This document shows positions 33,418 through 42,748 of a stretch of DNA of 64,000 bases, piece by piece. The position numbers were made by a program, and so were the translations under genes. Origin of the DNA: Paralteromonas sediminis (GTDB lineage: Bacteria > Pseudomonadota > Gammaproteobacteria > Enterobacterales > Alteromonadaceae); NCBI RefSeq assembly GCF_003820355.1, contig NZ_RPOK01000002.1, positions 1 through 64,000 of the forward strand, given 5' to 3'. Position 1 is the stretch's first letter, and every line of letters starts with the position of its first letter. The notes below the pieces were generated by a model. That model had not been told where the DNA came from, searched no databases, and saw only the letters and a list, made by a program, of their open reading frames with translations.

Positions 33418-35799
33418 ATGACCATGAAACGATTTATGACGGGTGGATTTTTGTCCAGATACCTTACTAGATACATGCTATTCACTATCTTTATGGTTGC
33501 AGTATTACCTATGATGGCAAAAGCAGAGGATATTTATTCCGCACTCAACGACGATATTGCACGCTATGCACATTCTCTGGGCATTGACGCAGTAGCTATC
33601 GAAGTTGTTGATTCGCAAGGCTCCGTTTGGTCTTACGGTCTCGGAGAGGTACATACTTCAAATAAGTTAGTAGACAGAAATACACCCTTCCGAGTTGGTT
33701 CTGTAACCAAGTTATTTACAGATATTGCACTGATGCAATTGGTTGAAAAAGGGGTAGTCGACCTTGCCAAACCTGTAAATCACTACCTGCCAACATTTGC
33801 TCCTGTAAACCCTTATGGTGTTGAAATTACGGTGGAAATGCTGCTTACCCACAGGTCTGGCTTAGTTCGCGAACCGCCAATTGGTAACTACTTTGATAGT
33901 GAAGAGGCGTCACTTGATCAAGTGATCGCAAGTATTAATAGGACAACATTGGTATATGCCCCGGGCAGCAAGGTTCAGTACTCAAACGCCGCCCTAGCAG
34001 TCGTTGGACGGATCGTGGAAGTCATGAACAACATGCCTTTTGACAGTGTTATTCAGCAACAACTCATGCATCCACTGAATATGCAAAATAGCTACATGAG
34101 TATTGTGGATGTTGATCTGAGTACAATGCCGAAGGGATACATGCGACCTTATCACACCGAGCGTTTCCCCGCGCCAACCTTTGATCTTGGTATTTCACCT
34201 GCTGGGAACATGGTTTCCACTATGCAGGATTTAGGAAAGTTAGCGACAGCATTGATCAATCAGGGCAAAGCAGAGAAGGGGCGTATTTTACAAGCGAAAA
34301 CGCTTACAACAATGTGGACGCCTGTTGATGAGCATGCAAGCGCCCGAGATTATGTTTTTGGCTTAGGGTTTATTCTTAGTTCAATAAATGGAGAGCTAGC
34401 CGTATCACATGGCGGGGCTGTTTATGGTTTTGCAACACAGTTTCTAATTTTGCCCGGTTCAGAGCTGGGGGTTGCAGTTTCTGCAAACGTGGATTTCGGT
34501 AATGGTGCGGTTAATCGGATAGCAGAGCATGTACTTAGTTATATATTGGCTCTGCGACAGGGAAAGCCAAGTGTTCTATTTCAACACAGTATCGAAATTA
34601 ACAAGGAAGTGGCCAATTCAATGGTAGGCACTTATGCAAGCAAGGATAGCAGGATAACCGTCCGCAAAAAAAACAATGACATCTACATTGAGTGGCTCGG
34701 TGGGCTCTCACTGCGACTTATGGATTCTGTGGACGGCATTGTCATTGATGACCCTGTTAAATTTAGCACAGATGTTCAGTTTGATAATGAATCTGTTACG
34801 GTTTTTGGCACCGAGTTTAAAAGGATTATTGACACAAAACCTGAGACTGCAAACCCTGGTTACACAAGGTTTATTGGTGAATATGGCGATGATCATAACC
34901 TTCTTTACGTCTTAGAAAAAGATAATCAGCTTCACGTTATCATTGAATGGTTGGCACACTATCCCCTTGAACAGGTTGGTGAAAATACGTTCGTTTTTCC
35001 TGAATATGGTCTGTACCCGGGCGAGCAACTTACTTTTTCCGCAGCTACTACAGAACAATTATCGTCATTTGTTGATCTTGGTGAAATCCGGTTTACAAGG
35101 AGGCTGGCACAACAAACACTCACCAGTCCCGCACTTTCTAGCAAGAAGAAGGATGTATATTCAACCTTGTTTGAAACAGCTAAGGCAAGCTCGCTTCCCA
35201 AGCACTTCAATACGCAGGTTGAGGGTAACGCCGCCTTGGATTTGGTTAACTTGGCTACTCTTTCCGACACCATTGCGATCGATATTAAATATGCAACGAC
35301 TGACAATGTGTTTGGGTTTCAGGTGTATTCAAGTGCTAATGCTTACCTTCATAAAGATGCTGCCAAAGCATTACTGAGTGTACACAAGCGACTGAGCAAG
35401 CACGGACTTGGCTTAATTGTATTTGATGCCTATCGCCCATGGTATGTAACGCAATTCTTCTGGGCAATTACACCAGAGATGCAACGCAAGTTTGTGGCAA
35501 ACCCGGAAAAAGGATCACCGCATAATCGAGCGGGAGCTGTCGATGTGAGTCTTTATGATCTTGCCACGGGAGAAACGGTAACTATGGTCAGCGCATATGA
35601 TGAAATGACCGAACGTTCCTATCCTTATTACCCCGGTGGTACCTCCATACAGCGATGGTACCGAGATCTCTTAATAACCGAGATGGCATTGGCCGGCTTC
35701 AATGTTCATAAGAATGAATGGTGGCACTTCGATTACAAACAATGGGAACAGTTTCCGTTGATGAATACCTCTTTTGAAAACCTGCAGTTATCGGAATAG
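33418..35799 (+). CDS. exported serine DD-peptidase-like / VanX-like D-Ala-D-Ala dipeptidase fusion
   Basis: About 790 residues, three parts. After a signal sequence (YMLFTIFMVAVLPMMAKA), a class C beta-lactamase/DD-peptidase-like domain of about 340 residues has SVTK (SxxK), YSNA (YxN) and SHGGAVYGF (HxG). A beta-rich linker of about 200 residues follows. The last ~180 residues are a VanX/DdpX-type zinc dipeptidase (M15D): DAYRPW near 35425 (catalytic Arg), SPHNRAGAVDV near 35515-35547 (His and Asp zinc ligands) and EWWHFDY near 35714-35734 (catalytic Glu, His ligand). All catalytic residues are present in both. Start set at ATG 33418 after AGGA; ATG 33424 also possible. Predicted to cut D-Ala-containing peptides outside the cytoplasmic membrane. 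Confidence 0.85.
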   Translation: MTMKRFMTGGFLSRYLTRYMLFTIFMVAVLPMMAKAEDIYSALNDDIARYAHSLGIDAVAIEVVDSQGSVWSYGLGEVHTSNKLVDRNTPFRVGSVTKLFTDIALMQLVEKGVVDLAKPVNHYLPTFAPVNPYGVEITVEMLLTHRSGLVREPPIGNYFDSEEASLDQVIASINRTTLVYAPGSKVQYSNAALAVVGRIVEVMNNMPFDSVIQQQLMHPLNMQNSYMSIVDVDLSTMPKGYMRPYHTERFPAPTFDLGISPAGNMVSTMQDLGKLATALINQGKAEKGRILQAKTLTTMWTPVDEHASARDYVFGLGFILSSINGELAVSHGGAVYGFATQFLILPGSELGVAVSANVDFGNGAVNRIAEHVLSYILALRQGKPSVLFQHSIEINKEVANSMVGTYASKDSRITVRKKNNDIYIEWLGGLSLRLMDSVDGIVIDDPVKFSTDVQFDNESVTVFGTEFKRIIDTKPETANPGYTRFIGEYGDDHNLLYVLEKDNQLHVIIEWLAHYPLEQVGENTFVFPEYGLYPGEQLTFSAATTEQLSSFVDLGEIRFTRRLAQQTLTSPALSSKKKDVYSTLFETAKASSLPKHFNTQVEGNAALDLVNLATLSDTIAIDIKYATTDNVFGFQVYSSANAYLHKDAAKALLSVHKRLSKHGLGLIVFDAYRPWYVTQFFWAITPEMQRKFVANPEKGSPHNRAGAVDVSLYDLATGETVTMVSAYDEMTERSYPYYPGGTSIQRWYRDLLITEMALAGFNVHKNEWWHFDYKQWEQFPLMNTSFENLQLSE

Positions 35800-35803
35800 T
35801 CAT

Positions 35804-37744
35804 ATGAAAACAGTTTCCCATATTTTTACTAGTGCTTGGCTCATACTACTTTGTGCCTTTGCGGTTGGCAGTGTTGAAAGTTCATGGTCAACGCCCTTGC
35901 AAAGCCCAGATAAAGAAGAAATTGATGGGTTGGAGTTACTCATAACAGAGCAAATGGACAAACATAAAGTGGCCGGTGTGACTGTGGCACTTGTTCATAA
36001 AGGCAACCTTATTTATGCAAGAGGTTTTGGCTACGCTGATATTGAGAACAACGCGCCTGTCATCGCACATGACACTTTGTTTCGATGGGGTTCTGTGTCT
36101 AAGACATTTACATGGATAGCACTTTTGCAGTTAGTGGAGCAGGGCAAAGTAGACCTGGATGCCGATATTAACAACTATCTGGTTGATGTAAGTATTCCTG
36201 ATACGTTCGAACAGCCAATTACTGTACGAGATTTAATGTCTCACATGCCAGGATTTGAAGATTTGATACTAGGGCATATTTTTGAGAAAGATCCTGAGCA
36301 AGTTCTAACACTTACTGCGTACCTGCAGACTTTTAAACCTGAGCGCGTTCGGCCGCCTGGGGAATTGTTTTCCTACTCCAATTATGGATCGGCACTAGCG
36401 GGTCAAATTGTTGCAAATGTGTCAAAAATGTCGTTTGAAGATTACATCGAAAGGCACATCTTTATGCCACTGGGCATGGCAAGTTCAACCTTTCGAGAAC
36501 CTTTACCAACAAAGTTCAAAGAAAGTATGAGACCAAGGTTGGCATCTAGGGTTAGTAAGTCGTTTTCTCCCTCAGGAAACACTTATGAGCAGGTAAATCA
36601 TTTTACCTTTATTTCGGGAATTGGGCCGGCTGGTGCCATGTCTGCGCCTGTTACAGATATGGCTCAATTCGCATTAGCACTATTGAATCAATGTAAAGGG
36701 CTATTGGCTGTGGAAATGTGTTCCATGATGCGGGAACCCTTAACATCGATGACTGCAGCAAATCAGATTACGATCAATTATGGGTTCTTTGAACACCGTG
36801 AAATAGCAGGTCACCTCCGATTTGGACATAACGGAGGTACTGACTATTTTCACTCGGAAATGGGTATTTACCCAGAGTTGGACTTCGCAGTTTTACTCTC
36901 TACCAACACTACGACAGGCAAAGGCTTTAACAAAGAAATAGAAAAAGCCATTGTCGAACGTTTTTTTGGCGTTGTTAATAAGCCAGTTGTTCCAGTAAAT
37001 GCTAACGATACCTCAGAGCCTGCGAAGCTAGCGCGCTATTCAGGTTACTACATTGATACGCGTAGGCCTGTCTCTAACGCAGAAATTTTAGTTACATTCA
37101 CACAGCCATCGACGCGTGTTTCTGTTGAACCTGATGAACAGCTTTCGATAGCAGTGGGCAGTGAGCTGTTCAAAGCAAATTGGGTATCAGGCCATTTATT
37201 TTTCGACAAGGATAAAGGTCGATATTTTGAATTTGTGGAAAACGAAAAAGGGGAGATTATCAACCTTAAATCGTTAGGTTCATTAGACCGCGTGTCAACC
37301 TTTCAGACACCAGAGACCAAGTTAACACTTATTCTTATCAGTGTTGCAGTCATTTTCTTATCTTTTTTACTCGTGCTAGTGCTTTCTCTCAAACGGTTTT
37401 CGGTGCGAGAACGTCCTTCTCAGCAAAGGTTCAGGCGTGCACTGATCTTAAGTGGGTGCGCATGGGTGATATCTCTGGCACTGTTGTTATATGGGATTAT
37501 CCATGACATCGGAGCCTACGCCTATCCATACGACTTCCCGTCTATTTGGATAAAGGTGGCCAGTGCATTTTGCTTGTTTTCTTCCTTTGTCACCCTAATA
37601 CCCATTCAAGCAATGTTGTCTTTATGGTCAGACACAAACGTGGGCAAAGTTTATAAGATGGTTAGTCTTATACTCATCGTTAACTTGCTATTGCTCATTT
37701 CTCAATTGTACTCGCTTAACCTGCTCAGATTGTATTTCAGCTAA
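35804..37744 (+). CDS. membrane-anchored serine hydrolase (PBP4*/beta-lactamase class C-like)
   Basis: About 646 residues: signal or anchor at the N-terminus, a beta-lactamase-like domain with SVSK (SxxK) near residue 90, YSNYG (YxN) near 190 and HNGG near 340, a beta-rich middle, then four C-terminal membrane helices (LTLILISVAVIFLSFLLVLVL, LILSGCAWVISLALLLYG, VASAFCLFSSFVTLIP, MVSLILIVNLLLLIS). The catalytic domain would face the periplasm. ATG 35804 lies four bases after the stop of the fusion gene; the two are co-transcribed. A DD-endopeptidase, carboxypeptidase or D-aminopeptidase role in murein peptide breakdown is inferred. Confidence 0.82.
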   Translation: MKTVSHIFTSAWLILLCAFAVGSVESSWSTPLQSPDKEEIDGLELLITEQMDKHKVAGVTVALVHKGNLIYARGFGYADIENNAPVIAHDTLFRWGSVSKTFTWIALLQLVEQGKVDLDADINNYLVDVSIPDTFEQPITVRDLMSHMPGFEDLILGHIFEKDPEQVLTLTAYLQTFKPERVRPPGELFSYSNYGSALAGQIVANVSKMSFEDYIERHIFMPLGMASSTFREPLPTKFKESMRPRLASRVSKSFSPSGNTYEQVNHFTFISGIGPAGAMSAPVTDMAQFALALLNQCKGLLAVEMCSMMREPLTSMTAANQITINYGFFEHREIAGHLRFGHNGGTDYFHSEMGIYPELDFAVLLSTNTTTGKGFNKEIEKAIVERFFGVVNKPVVPVNANDTSEPAKLARYSGYYIDTRRPVSNAEILVTFTQPSTRVSVEPDEQLSIAVGSELFKANWVSGHLFFDKDKGRYFEFVENEKGEIINLKSLGSLDRVSTFQTPETKLTLILISVAVIFLSFLLVLVLSLKRFSVRERPSQQRFRRALILSGCAWVISLALLLYGIIHDIGAYAYPYDFPSIWIKVASAFCLFSSFVTLIPIQAMLSLWSDTNVGKVYKMVSLILIVNLLLLISQLYSLNLLRLYFS

Positions 37745-37760
37745 TAAAAAATAATAAAAC

Positions 37761-37787
37761 GGGCCGACAGAGCGTCTCTATCGGCTC
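37761..37787 (+). terminator. hairpin before the deacylase gene
   Basis: GGGCCGACAGAG (37761-37772) pairs with CTCTATCGGCTC (37776-37787) allowing two G-T pairs, a 12-base stem with a 3-base loop. The following GCTAAACTTTTC is only weakly T-rich. It may reduce rather than stop transcription into the next gene. Confidence 0.5.
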
Positions 37788-37816
37788 GCTAAACTTTTCA
37801 CCCTACGGATAATGCG

Positions 37817-39385
37817 ATGAGAATAAATAAAGTGTTTAAAAAGGTGTTTACGTTAGTAAGTGTGAGTCTCTTGAGCTTCACCTCAATGGCCAATATGTAC
37901 GATTTAGTCATAGAGAATGGCAGGGTGATTGATCCTGAGACTGGATTAGATGCAGTGAGAAATCTTGGTATTACAGCCGGTAAAATTTCAGCCGTGACCA
38001 CTGAGCAATTGTCTGGTTCACATGTCATTAATGCTCAAGGCAAAATAGTCAGCCCTGGCTTTATTGATATGCACGCACACGGCCAAGACATTTTGTCAGG
38101 TCGCGTTCAGGCATATGATGGCGTCACTACTGCGCTCGAATTAGAAGGCGGTATGCTACCGGTAAGTGACTATTACGATGCTGCTGCCAGAGAAGGACGG
38201 CCAATCAACTATGGCGCATCGGTCAATTGGGGAAATGCCAGAATTGCAACCATGCTAAATGTTGAACCCGTAGCCGATATCGACTGGTTTCTAGCTGCAT
38301 TCTCACAGCCAGACTGGCAATTCAAAATAGCAAATAAGCAACAATTGAACAAAATAGAGCAGCTTGTGGCGCAAGGACTTGATCAAGGAGGCTTGGGCAT
38401 TGGGATCCTGATGGGATATGCGCCTGGAACAGGCTATAAGGAGTTTTTTGCTATGAATAAGTTGGCAGCGTCGCGGGGCGTGCCTACTTTCACCCATGCT
38501 CGTTATTTGTCCATGCTCGAACCTCGTAGTTCGTTCCAAGGGATCAACGAAATCATTGCTGCGGCCTCTGGTACTGGGGCACATACACACATAGTTCACT
38601 TAAATTCGATTAGCCTAAGAGACATCGCCACGATTGGGGATATGATTGAAACGGCCAGAAGCCAAGGATTACGGATCACCACAGAGGCATACCCATACGG
38701 AGCCGGTGCAACGGGTATTGGCGCAGCTATGTTTCGTGGTGACCGATGGAGAGAACGCACGGGAGGGATTTCAGCGCGCAATTTCGATGTTGATGGTAAG
38801 CGACTTACTGAGGAAGAGTTTGACCAATTCCAGTCTAAACAGCCAAATACGAAAACGATTGTTCATTTCTTAGAAGAAGACAACAGCATGGATATGCAGT
38901 TTCTAGAACAATCATTGTTATTCCCAGAAGGCGTTATTGCTAGTGATGGCGGTGATTGGCGTTTTGATGGCGCCTCTGTATCACAAGAAACCTGGCCACT
39001 TCCTGATAAGGCATGGAGTCATCCGCGTTCAGCAGGGACCTATGCCAAATTCATCGGTACCTTTGTCAGAGACAAAGCCAAAATCTCACTCATCGAGGCA
39101 ATTAAACGCGTGAGTTTTGGACCTGCTAAACTACTTCAGGATGCCGTACCTCAAATGAAATACAAAGGTCGTATCCAAGTCGGTGCAGACGCTGATATCG
39201 TTATCTTCGATCTGGATGAAATAAGAGATCGCGCCACTTACGTTCGCCCTGCTCAGCTCTCACAAGGCATCGAACATGTGATTGTCAATGGCACACTATT
39301 AATTGAATACGGTCAGATTGACCTTTCGGTACTTCCTGGGCAGCCAATCAGAAACCCTATCAAAAATGAGCCTACAAGCTCATGA
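37817..39385 (+). CDS. exported N-acyl-D-amino-acid deacylase (D-aminoacylase)
   Basis: A 522-residue amidohydrolase with a signal peptide (VFKKVFTLVSVSLLSFTSMA). D-aminoacylase landmarks: YDLVIENGRVIDPETGLDAVRNLGI, metal motif GFIDMHAHGQD, FTHARYLSM, HTHIVHLNS, TTEAYPYGAG, IASDGGDW and the closing GADADIVIFDLDEIRDRATY. It hydrolyses N-acyl-D-amino acids to the free D-amino acid. Being exported, it would act on acylated D-amino acids or similar murein fragments in the periplasm. Its stop overlaps the permease start by four bases (ATGA). Confidence 0.88.
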   Translation: MRINKVFKKVFTLVSVSLLSFTSMANMYDLVIENGRVIDPETGLDAVRNLGITAGKISAVTTEQLSGSHVINAQGKIVSPGFIDMHAHGQDILSGRVQAYDGVTTALELEGGMLPVSDYYDAAAREGRPINYGASVNWGNARIATMLNVEPVADIDWFLAAFSQPDWQFKIANKQQLNKIEQLVAQGLDQGGLGIGILMGYAPGTGYKEFFAMNKLAASRGVPTFTHARYLSMLEPRSSFQGINEIIAAASGTGAHTHIVHLNSISLRDIATIGDMIETARSQGLRITTEAYPYGAGATGIGAAMFRGDRWRERTGGISARNFDVDGKRLTEEEFDQFQSKQPNTKTIVHFLEEDNSMDMQFLEQSLLFPEGVIASDGGDWRFDGASVSQETWPLPDKAWSHPRSAGTYAKFIGTFVRDKAKISLIEAIKRVSFGPAKLLQDAVPQMKYKGRIQVGADADIVIFDLDEIRDRATYVRPAQLSQGIEHVIVNGTLLIEYGQIDLSVLPGQPIRNPIKNEPTSS

Positions 39386-40479
39386 AAGATTTCTTTCGCA
39401 TTTACCTCGTTCCCGGTTTTGTTTTTCAGTCTGTCGTTATTGGTGGAGGCTATGCCACAGGGCGTGAACTCATTGAGTTTTTCTTCGCAGCGGGGCCTAT
39501 CGGAGGAATACTTGGACTCATAGTCGCAGGGACGATATTTGGCTTAGTCTTAGCCGTAGCGTTTGAGTTTGCTCGTGTGCATAACGCCCATGATTATCGC
39601 CTATTTTGCAAAGCATTATTGGGTCGATATTGGGTGTTGTACGAAGTCGCATTTTTGGTATTGCTTGTTTTAATTCTCTCCGTACTTGCGTCGGCTTCAG
39701 GTGAGCTACTCAATCAGTATGCAGGACTGCCCATTGTTTACGGCACTGTGCTTATGATGACTATTGTTGGTGGTTTAACGTACTGCGGCAGTGACACAAT
39801 TCAGCGCTTTCTCATGTTCTGGTCACTATTGTTATATGGTGTTTACATCGCCATGTTCGTGCTGACTTTTTGGATTAAAGGCGAACATGTTGCGCATGTG
39901 TATCAAGCATCCACTGTGGGACATGGCTGGGTGGCAGCAGGTGTACTTTACTCTGGATATAATTTAGCAATAATTCCAGTTGTTCTGTTCGCAGTTAAGC
40001 AGCACATTTCGGCAAAGCAATCAGTGGGGGCTGGCATGTTTGCAGGCGCACTATCTGTGATCCCTGCAATATTGTTCTTTGTGTCTATGATGGCTATGTA
40101 CCCTCAAGTGGGAAACTTCAGCTTCCCATCTGCTGCTTTGATGAATGCACTGGAGCTGCCTCTGCTTTCAATGATATTTCACATCGTCATATTTGGCACA
40201 TTCATTGAGACTGGCACCGCACTTTTGCATTCGGTAAATGACCGCATCGAATCAAGCATGCTCGATTTAAACCGCACATTTCCAACGTATTTACGACCTT
40301 TGGTTTCCATCGCCTGCCTTGGAGGGGCGATCATCTTAGGCAACAGCATGGGGCTCATAGCGCTTATTGCACAAGGATATAGCTTGTTGACCATGGTTTT
40401 CATGGTGGTGCTTGTCTTGCCTCTGATCACTGTAGGTATTTGGAGAATACGGCGCTTCACGCCATCTGTACCTAACTAA
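39382..40479 (+). CDS. YkvI-type membrane permease
   Basis: A 365-residue protein with about ten membrane helices. FQSVVIGGGYATGRELIEFFFAAGPIGGILG is typical of YkvI-family membrane proteins (distant relatives of APC/branched-chain amino acid carriers). Coupled translationally to the D-aminoacylase and followed by dgcN, so uptake of D-amino acids, especially D-glutamate, is the likely role (inference). No substrate evidence in the sequence itself. Confidence 0.75.
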   Translation: MKDFFRIYLVPGFVFQSVVIGGGYATGRELIEFFFAAGPIGGILGLIVAGTIFGLVLAVAFEFARVHNAHDYRLFCKALLGRYWVLYEVAFLVLLVLILSVLASASGELLNQYAGLPIVYGTVLMMTIVGGLTYCGSDTIQRFLMFWSLLLYGVYIAMFVLTFWIKGEHVAHVYQASTVGHGWVAAGVLYSGYNLAIIPVVLFAVKQHISAKQSVGAGMFAGALSVIPAILFFVSMMAMYPQVGNFSFPSAALMNALELPLLSMIFHIVIFGTFIETGTALLHSVNDRIESSMLDLNRTFPTYLRPLVSIACLGGAIILGNSMGLIALIAQGYSLLTMVFMVVLVLPLITVGIWRIRRFTPSVPN

Positions 40480-40544
40480 ATACGCATTAATTATCAAACT
40501 TCGAGCCAGAAAAGCCATCTGGTTACGACTCATGGGAGACAACT

Positions 40545-41591
40545 ATGCATGACAACCCAATACACCCACCACACATAGTATTTTTGGGCGCTGAAACCAA
40601 TATTGGCTATGCGAAAACGGGAACAGGACTATCGTATTGGCGACCGGAAAGGGTGGTTGGTCAATTCTGTTTACCGGGCTGCACCATAGACCTTGGGGTT
40701 CCAAACCTGACACTTGAAGACGCGGCTATGGTCGGTGTTCGTTCGGTGGTTCTGGGCACTGCGCCTGTGGGTGGCAGCATACCCGTTGAGTGGGTAACGC
40801 ATTTAGAGCATGCCATTACGTTGGGGCTAGATATTATTTCTGGCTTGCATCAAAAACTGGAAACCATCGGTTCCCTCAAAAAACTTGCGCTCCAACATAA
40901 TACGCGGCTCATTGACATCAGAACACCACCCAAAGATATTCCCGTTGGTAGTGGGAAACCACGCACAGGGAAGCGCCTTTTAATGGTGGGTACAGACTGT
41001 GCAGTAGGAAAAAAGTATACGGCCTTGCAGCTAGAAAGGGACTTACATGATGTAGGTATAAATGCTGACTTCAGAGCGACAGGGCAAACCGGTATTTTAA
41101 TTGCCGGCAAAGGGATCCCCATTGATGCAGTGGTGTCTGATTTTGTTTCAGGCGCGGCTGAAATGACGTCGCCCGAAAGCAGCGCTGATCACTGGGATGT
41201 GATTGAAGGACAGGGGAGTATTTTTCATCCAGGCTACTGTGCCGTCAGCATGGGCTTGTTGATTGGCTCTCAGCCAGATGGCTTTGTGGTATGCCATCAA
41301 GCGAATAGAGAGACATTTTTAGGATGGCCAGATTTTGCGCTTCCATCGATTAGCGAGGTGATAGATAGAACAATTGATATAGGTCGCAAGGTGAACCCTT
41401 CCATTCAGTGTGTTGGGTTAAGTATCAATACCTCTTGTTTAGATGAACATGAGCGAGCTGCTTATCTCAACAAGCTATCACAACATTATCAATTGCCTGT
41501 AGTCGATCCTTTAATAGAGGGTACCAAGTCGATCGTGCAATACATGGCAGGCAAAAGCTTATTTCAAATTGAAGAAGGGGCAGTGCAATGA
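40545..41591 (+). CDS. dgcN: D-glutamate N-acetyltransferase DgcN (DUF1611)
   Basis: A 348-residue DUF1611 protein: N-terminal domain (HIVFLGAETNIGYAKTGTGLSYWRPE, PNLTLEDAAMVGVRSVVLGTAPVGG) and a P-loop-like C-terminal domain (LLMVGTDCAVGKKYTALQLERDL, FRATGQTGILIAGKGIPIDAVVSDF, GQGSIFHPGYCAVSMGLL). The DUF1611 protein DgcN was shown in marine Pseudoalteromonas to convert D-Glu to N-acetyl-D-Glu. Cytoplasmic. It overlaps dgcA by four bases (ATGA), the same pairing as in the described pathway. GGGAGAC upstream is the ribosome site. Confidence 0.88.
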   Translation: MHDNPIHPPHIVFLGAETNIGYAKTGTGLSYWRPERVVGQFCLPGCTIDLGVPNLTLEDAAMVGVRSVVLGTAPVGGSIPVEWVTHLEHAITLGLDIISGLHQKLETIGSLKKLALQHNTRLIDIRTPPKDIPVGSGKPRTGKRLLMVGTDCAVGKKYTALQLERDLHDVGINADFRATGQTGILIAGKGIPIDAVVSDFVSGAAEMTSPESSADHWDVIEGQGSIFHPGYCAVSMGLLIGSQPDGFVVCHQANRETFLGWPDFALPSISEVIDRTIDIGRKVNPSIQCVGLSINTSCLDEHERAAYLNKLSQHYQLPVVDPLIEGTKSIVQYMAGKSLFQIEEGAVQ

Positions 41592-42568
41592 AAATGTATA
41601 TTCAAAAAGTCAGTATTCCGTTAAGACACTCTTTTTCAATTACAGGATATCGGTTTGATGAAACGAAAACGGTACGTGTCAGTTTACAAGATGGACAGTT
41701 TTGTGGCAGAGGAGAAGGGGTGGGCGTCTATTACATGCAGGAAACACAGGACAGCATGTATGAGCAACTCTGCGCCGTCCAGCAGGAGCTAGAGGGCATT
41801 ATCAATCCTGAGCCAAGTGTAAGTGAAATACTTCCTCCAGGTGGCGCAAGAAATGCGTTGGATTGTGCTTTGTGGGATTTACAGGCAAAGAAATCAGGCA
41901 TTTCGTTGTATGACCGCTTTGGCCTAATGCGGAACCCTCTGACTACGGTTTTTACCATTGGCATAAATAACAAAGCCGTTATGGCTGATGCAGCTCGTCA
42001 ATGCGCACAATACCCAACCCTTAAGGTTAAACTTGACAGTGTAGAGCCGATTGAACGATTAGAGGCAATAAGAAAGGTGAGACCAGACGCAAGCATTATT
42101 ATTGATGCCAACCAAGCGTGGACGCTTGATGAATTAAAAGAATATGCACCTGCTTGTAAAAAGTTAGATATCGCTATGATTGAACAACCTTTGGCACGAG
42201 GACAGGATGAACAGCTGGTGGAATACCAGTCTCCGGTTCCTTTAGGTGCTGATGAAAGCTGTTTGCATGATGGTGAGTATACCTATGCCGCGGCGCGCTA
42301 TCAGGTTATTAATATTAAACTCGATAAGTGTGGTGGATTAACGACAGCATTAAAGTTGATTGAGATGAGCAAAGCAGATGGCAAACAGCTTATGGTTGGC
42401 AATATGATTGGTACATCACTATCCATGGCTCCCGCTCATTTAATAGGGCAGGCGTGCAGCTTTATCGATTTAGATGGTCCTTTGCATCTAGCGCAAGATG
42501 TCATGCACCCAATGCACTATTCGCCACAAGGTATGGTGTCGGCCCCAAGCCAAGCATTGTGGGGGTAA
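41588..42568 (+). CDS. dgcA: N-acetyl-D-glutamate racemase DgcA (enolase superfamily)
   Basis: A 326-residue enolase-superfamily enzyme of the dipeptide-epimerase type: capping domain at the N-terminus, then TLKVKLD (KxK catalytic lysine), IIIDANQAW (Asp), MIEQPLARG (Glu) and PLGADESCL (metal ligands), and VINIKLDKCGG (second catalytic Lys). In the characterised DgcN-DgcA route it converts N-acetyl-D-Glu to N-acetyl-L-Glu, which is then deacetylated to L-Glu. It is coupled to dgcN. Without that neighbour it would be called an L-Ala-D/L-Glu epimerase, which also acts on murein peptides. Confidence 0.88.
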   Translation: MKMYIQKVSIPLRHSFSITGYRFDETKTVRVSLQDGQFCGRGEGVGVYYMQETQDSMYEQLCAVQQELEGIINPEPSVSEILPPGGARNALDCALWDLQAKKSGISLYDRFGLMRNPLTTVFTIGINNKAVMADAARQCAQYPTLKVKLDSVEPIERLEAIRKVRPDASIIIDANQAWTLDELKEYAPACKKLDIAMIEQPLARGQDEQLVEYQSPVPLGADESCLHDGEYTYAAARYQVINIKLDKCGGLTTALKLIEMSKADGKQLMVGNMIGTSLSMAPAHLIGQACSFIDLDGPLHLAQDVMHPMHYSPQGMVSAPSQALWG

Positions 42569-42575
42569 TGCAAAA

Positions 42576-42731
42576 CTACGGTTCGCCAGTATAATTGCGT
42601 AGGTTATCGATTAAGCAATTACCAAATGCATTCGCCGCTGGCGATTGTGCTCTTCTTGATGGGGTCAGTAAACTCAACGGTGCCTTACCTGATATCCAAT
42701 CGGGTAAGACTCTGCACAGCAAAACGGTTAG
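42576..42731 (-). pseudogene. C-terminal remnant of a LysR regulator
   Basis: Minus-strand codons read ...CRVLPDWISGKAPLSLLTPS then RRAQSPAANAFGNCLIDNLRNY and a stop at 42576. This is collinear with the end of the intact LysR at 45193-46104 (RVLPEWTSGKAQLSLLTPSRR, then AQSPVAKALALYLLDNL). Only about 50 codons remain and upstream bases diverge. It is a decayed duplicate of a gene found about 2.6 kb away. Confidence 0.8.
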
Positions 42732-42748
42732 CCACCTAATTACTTTGT

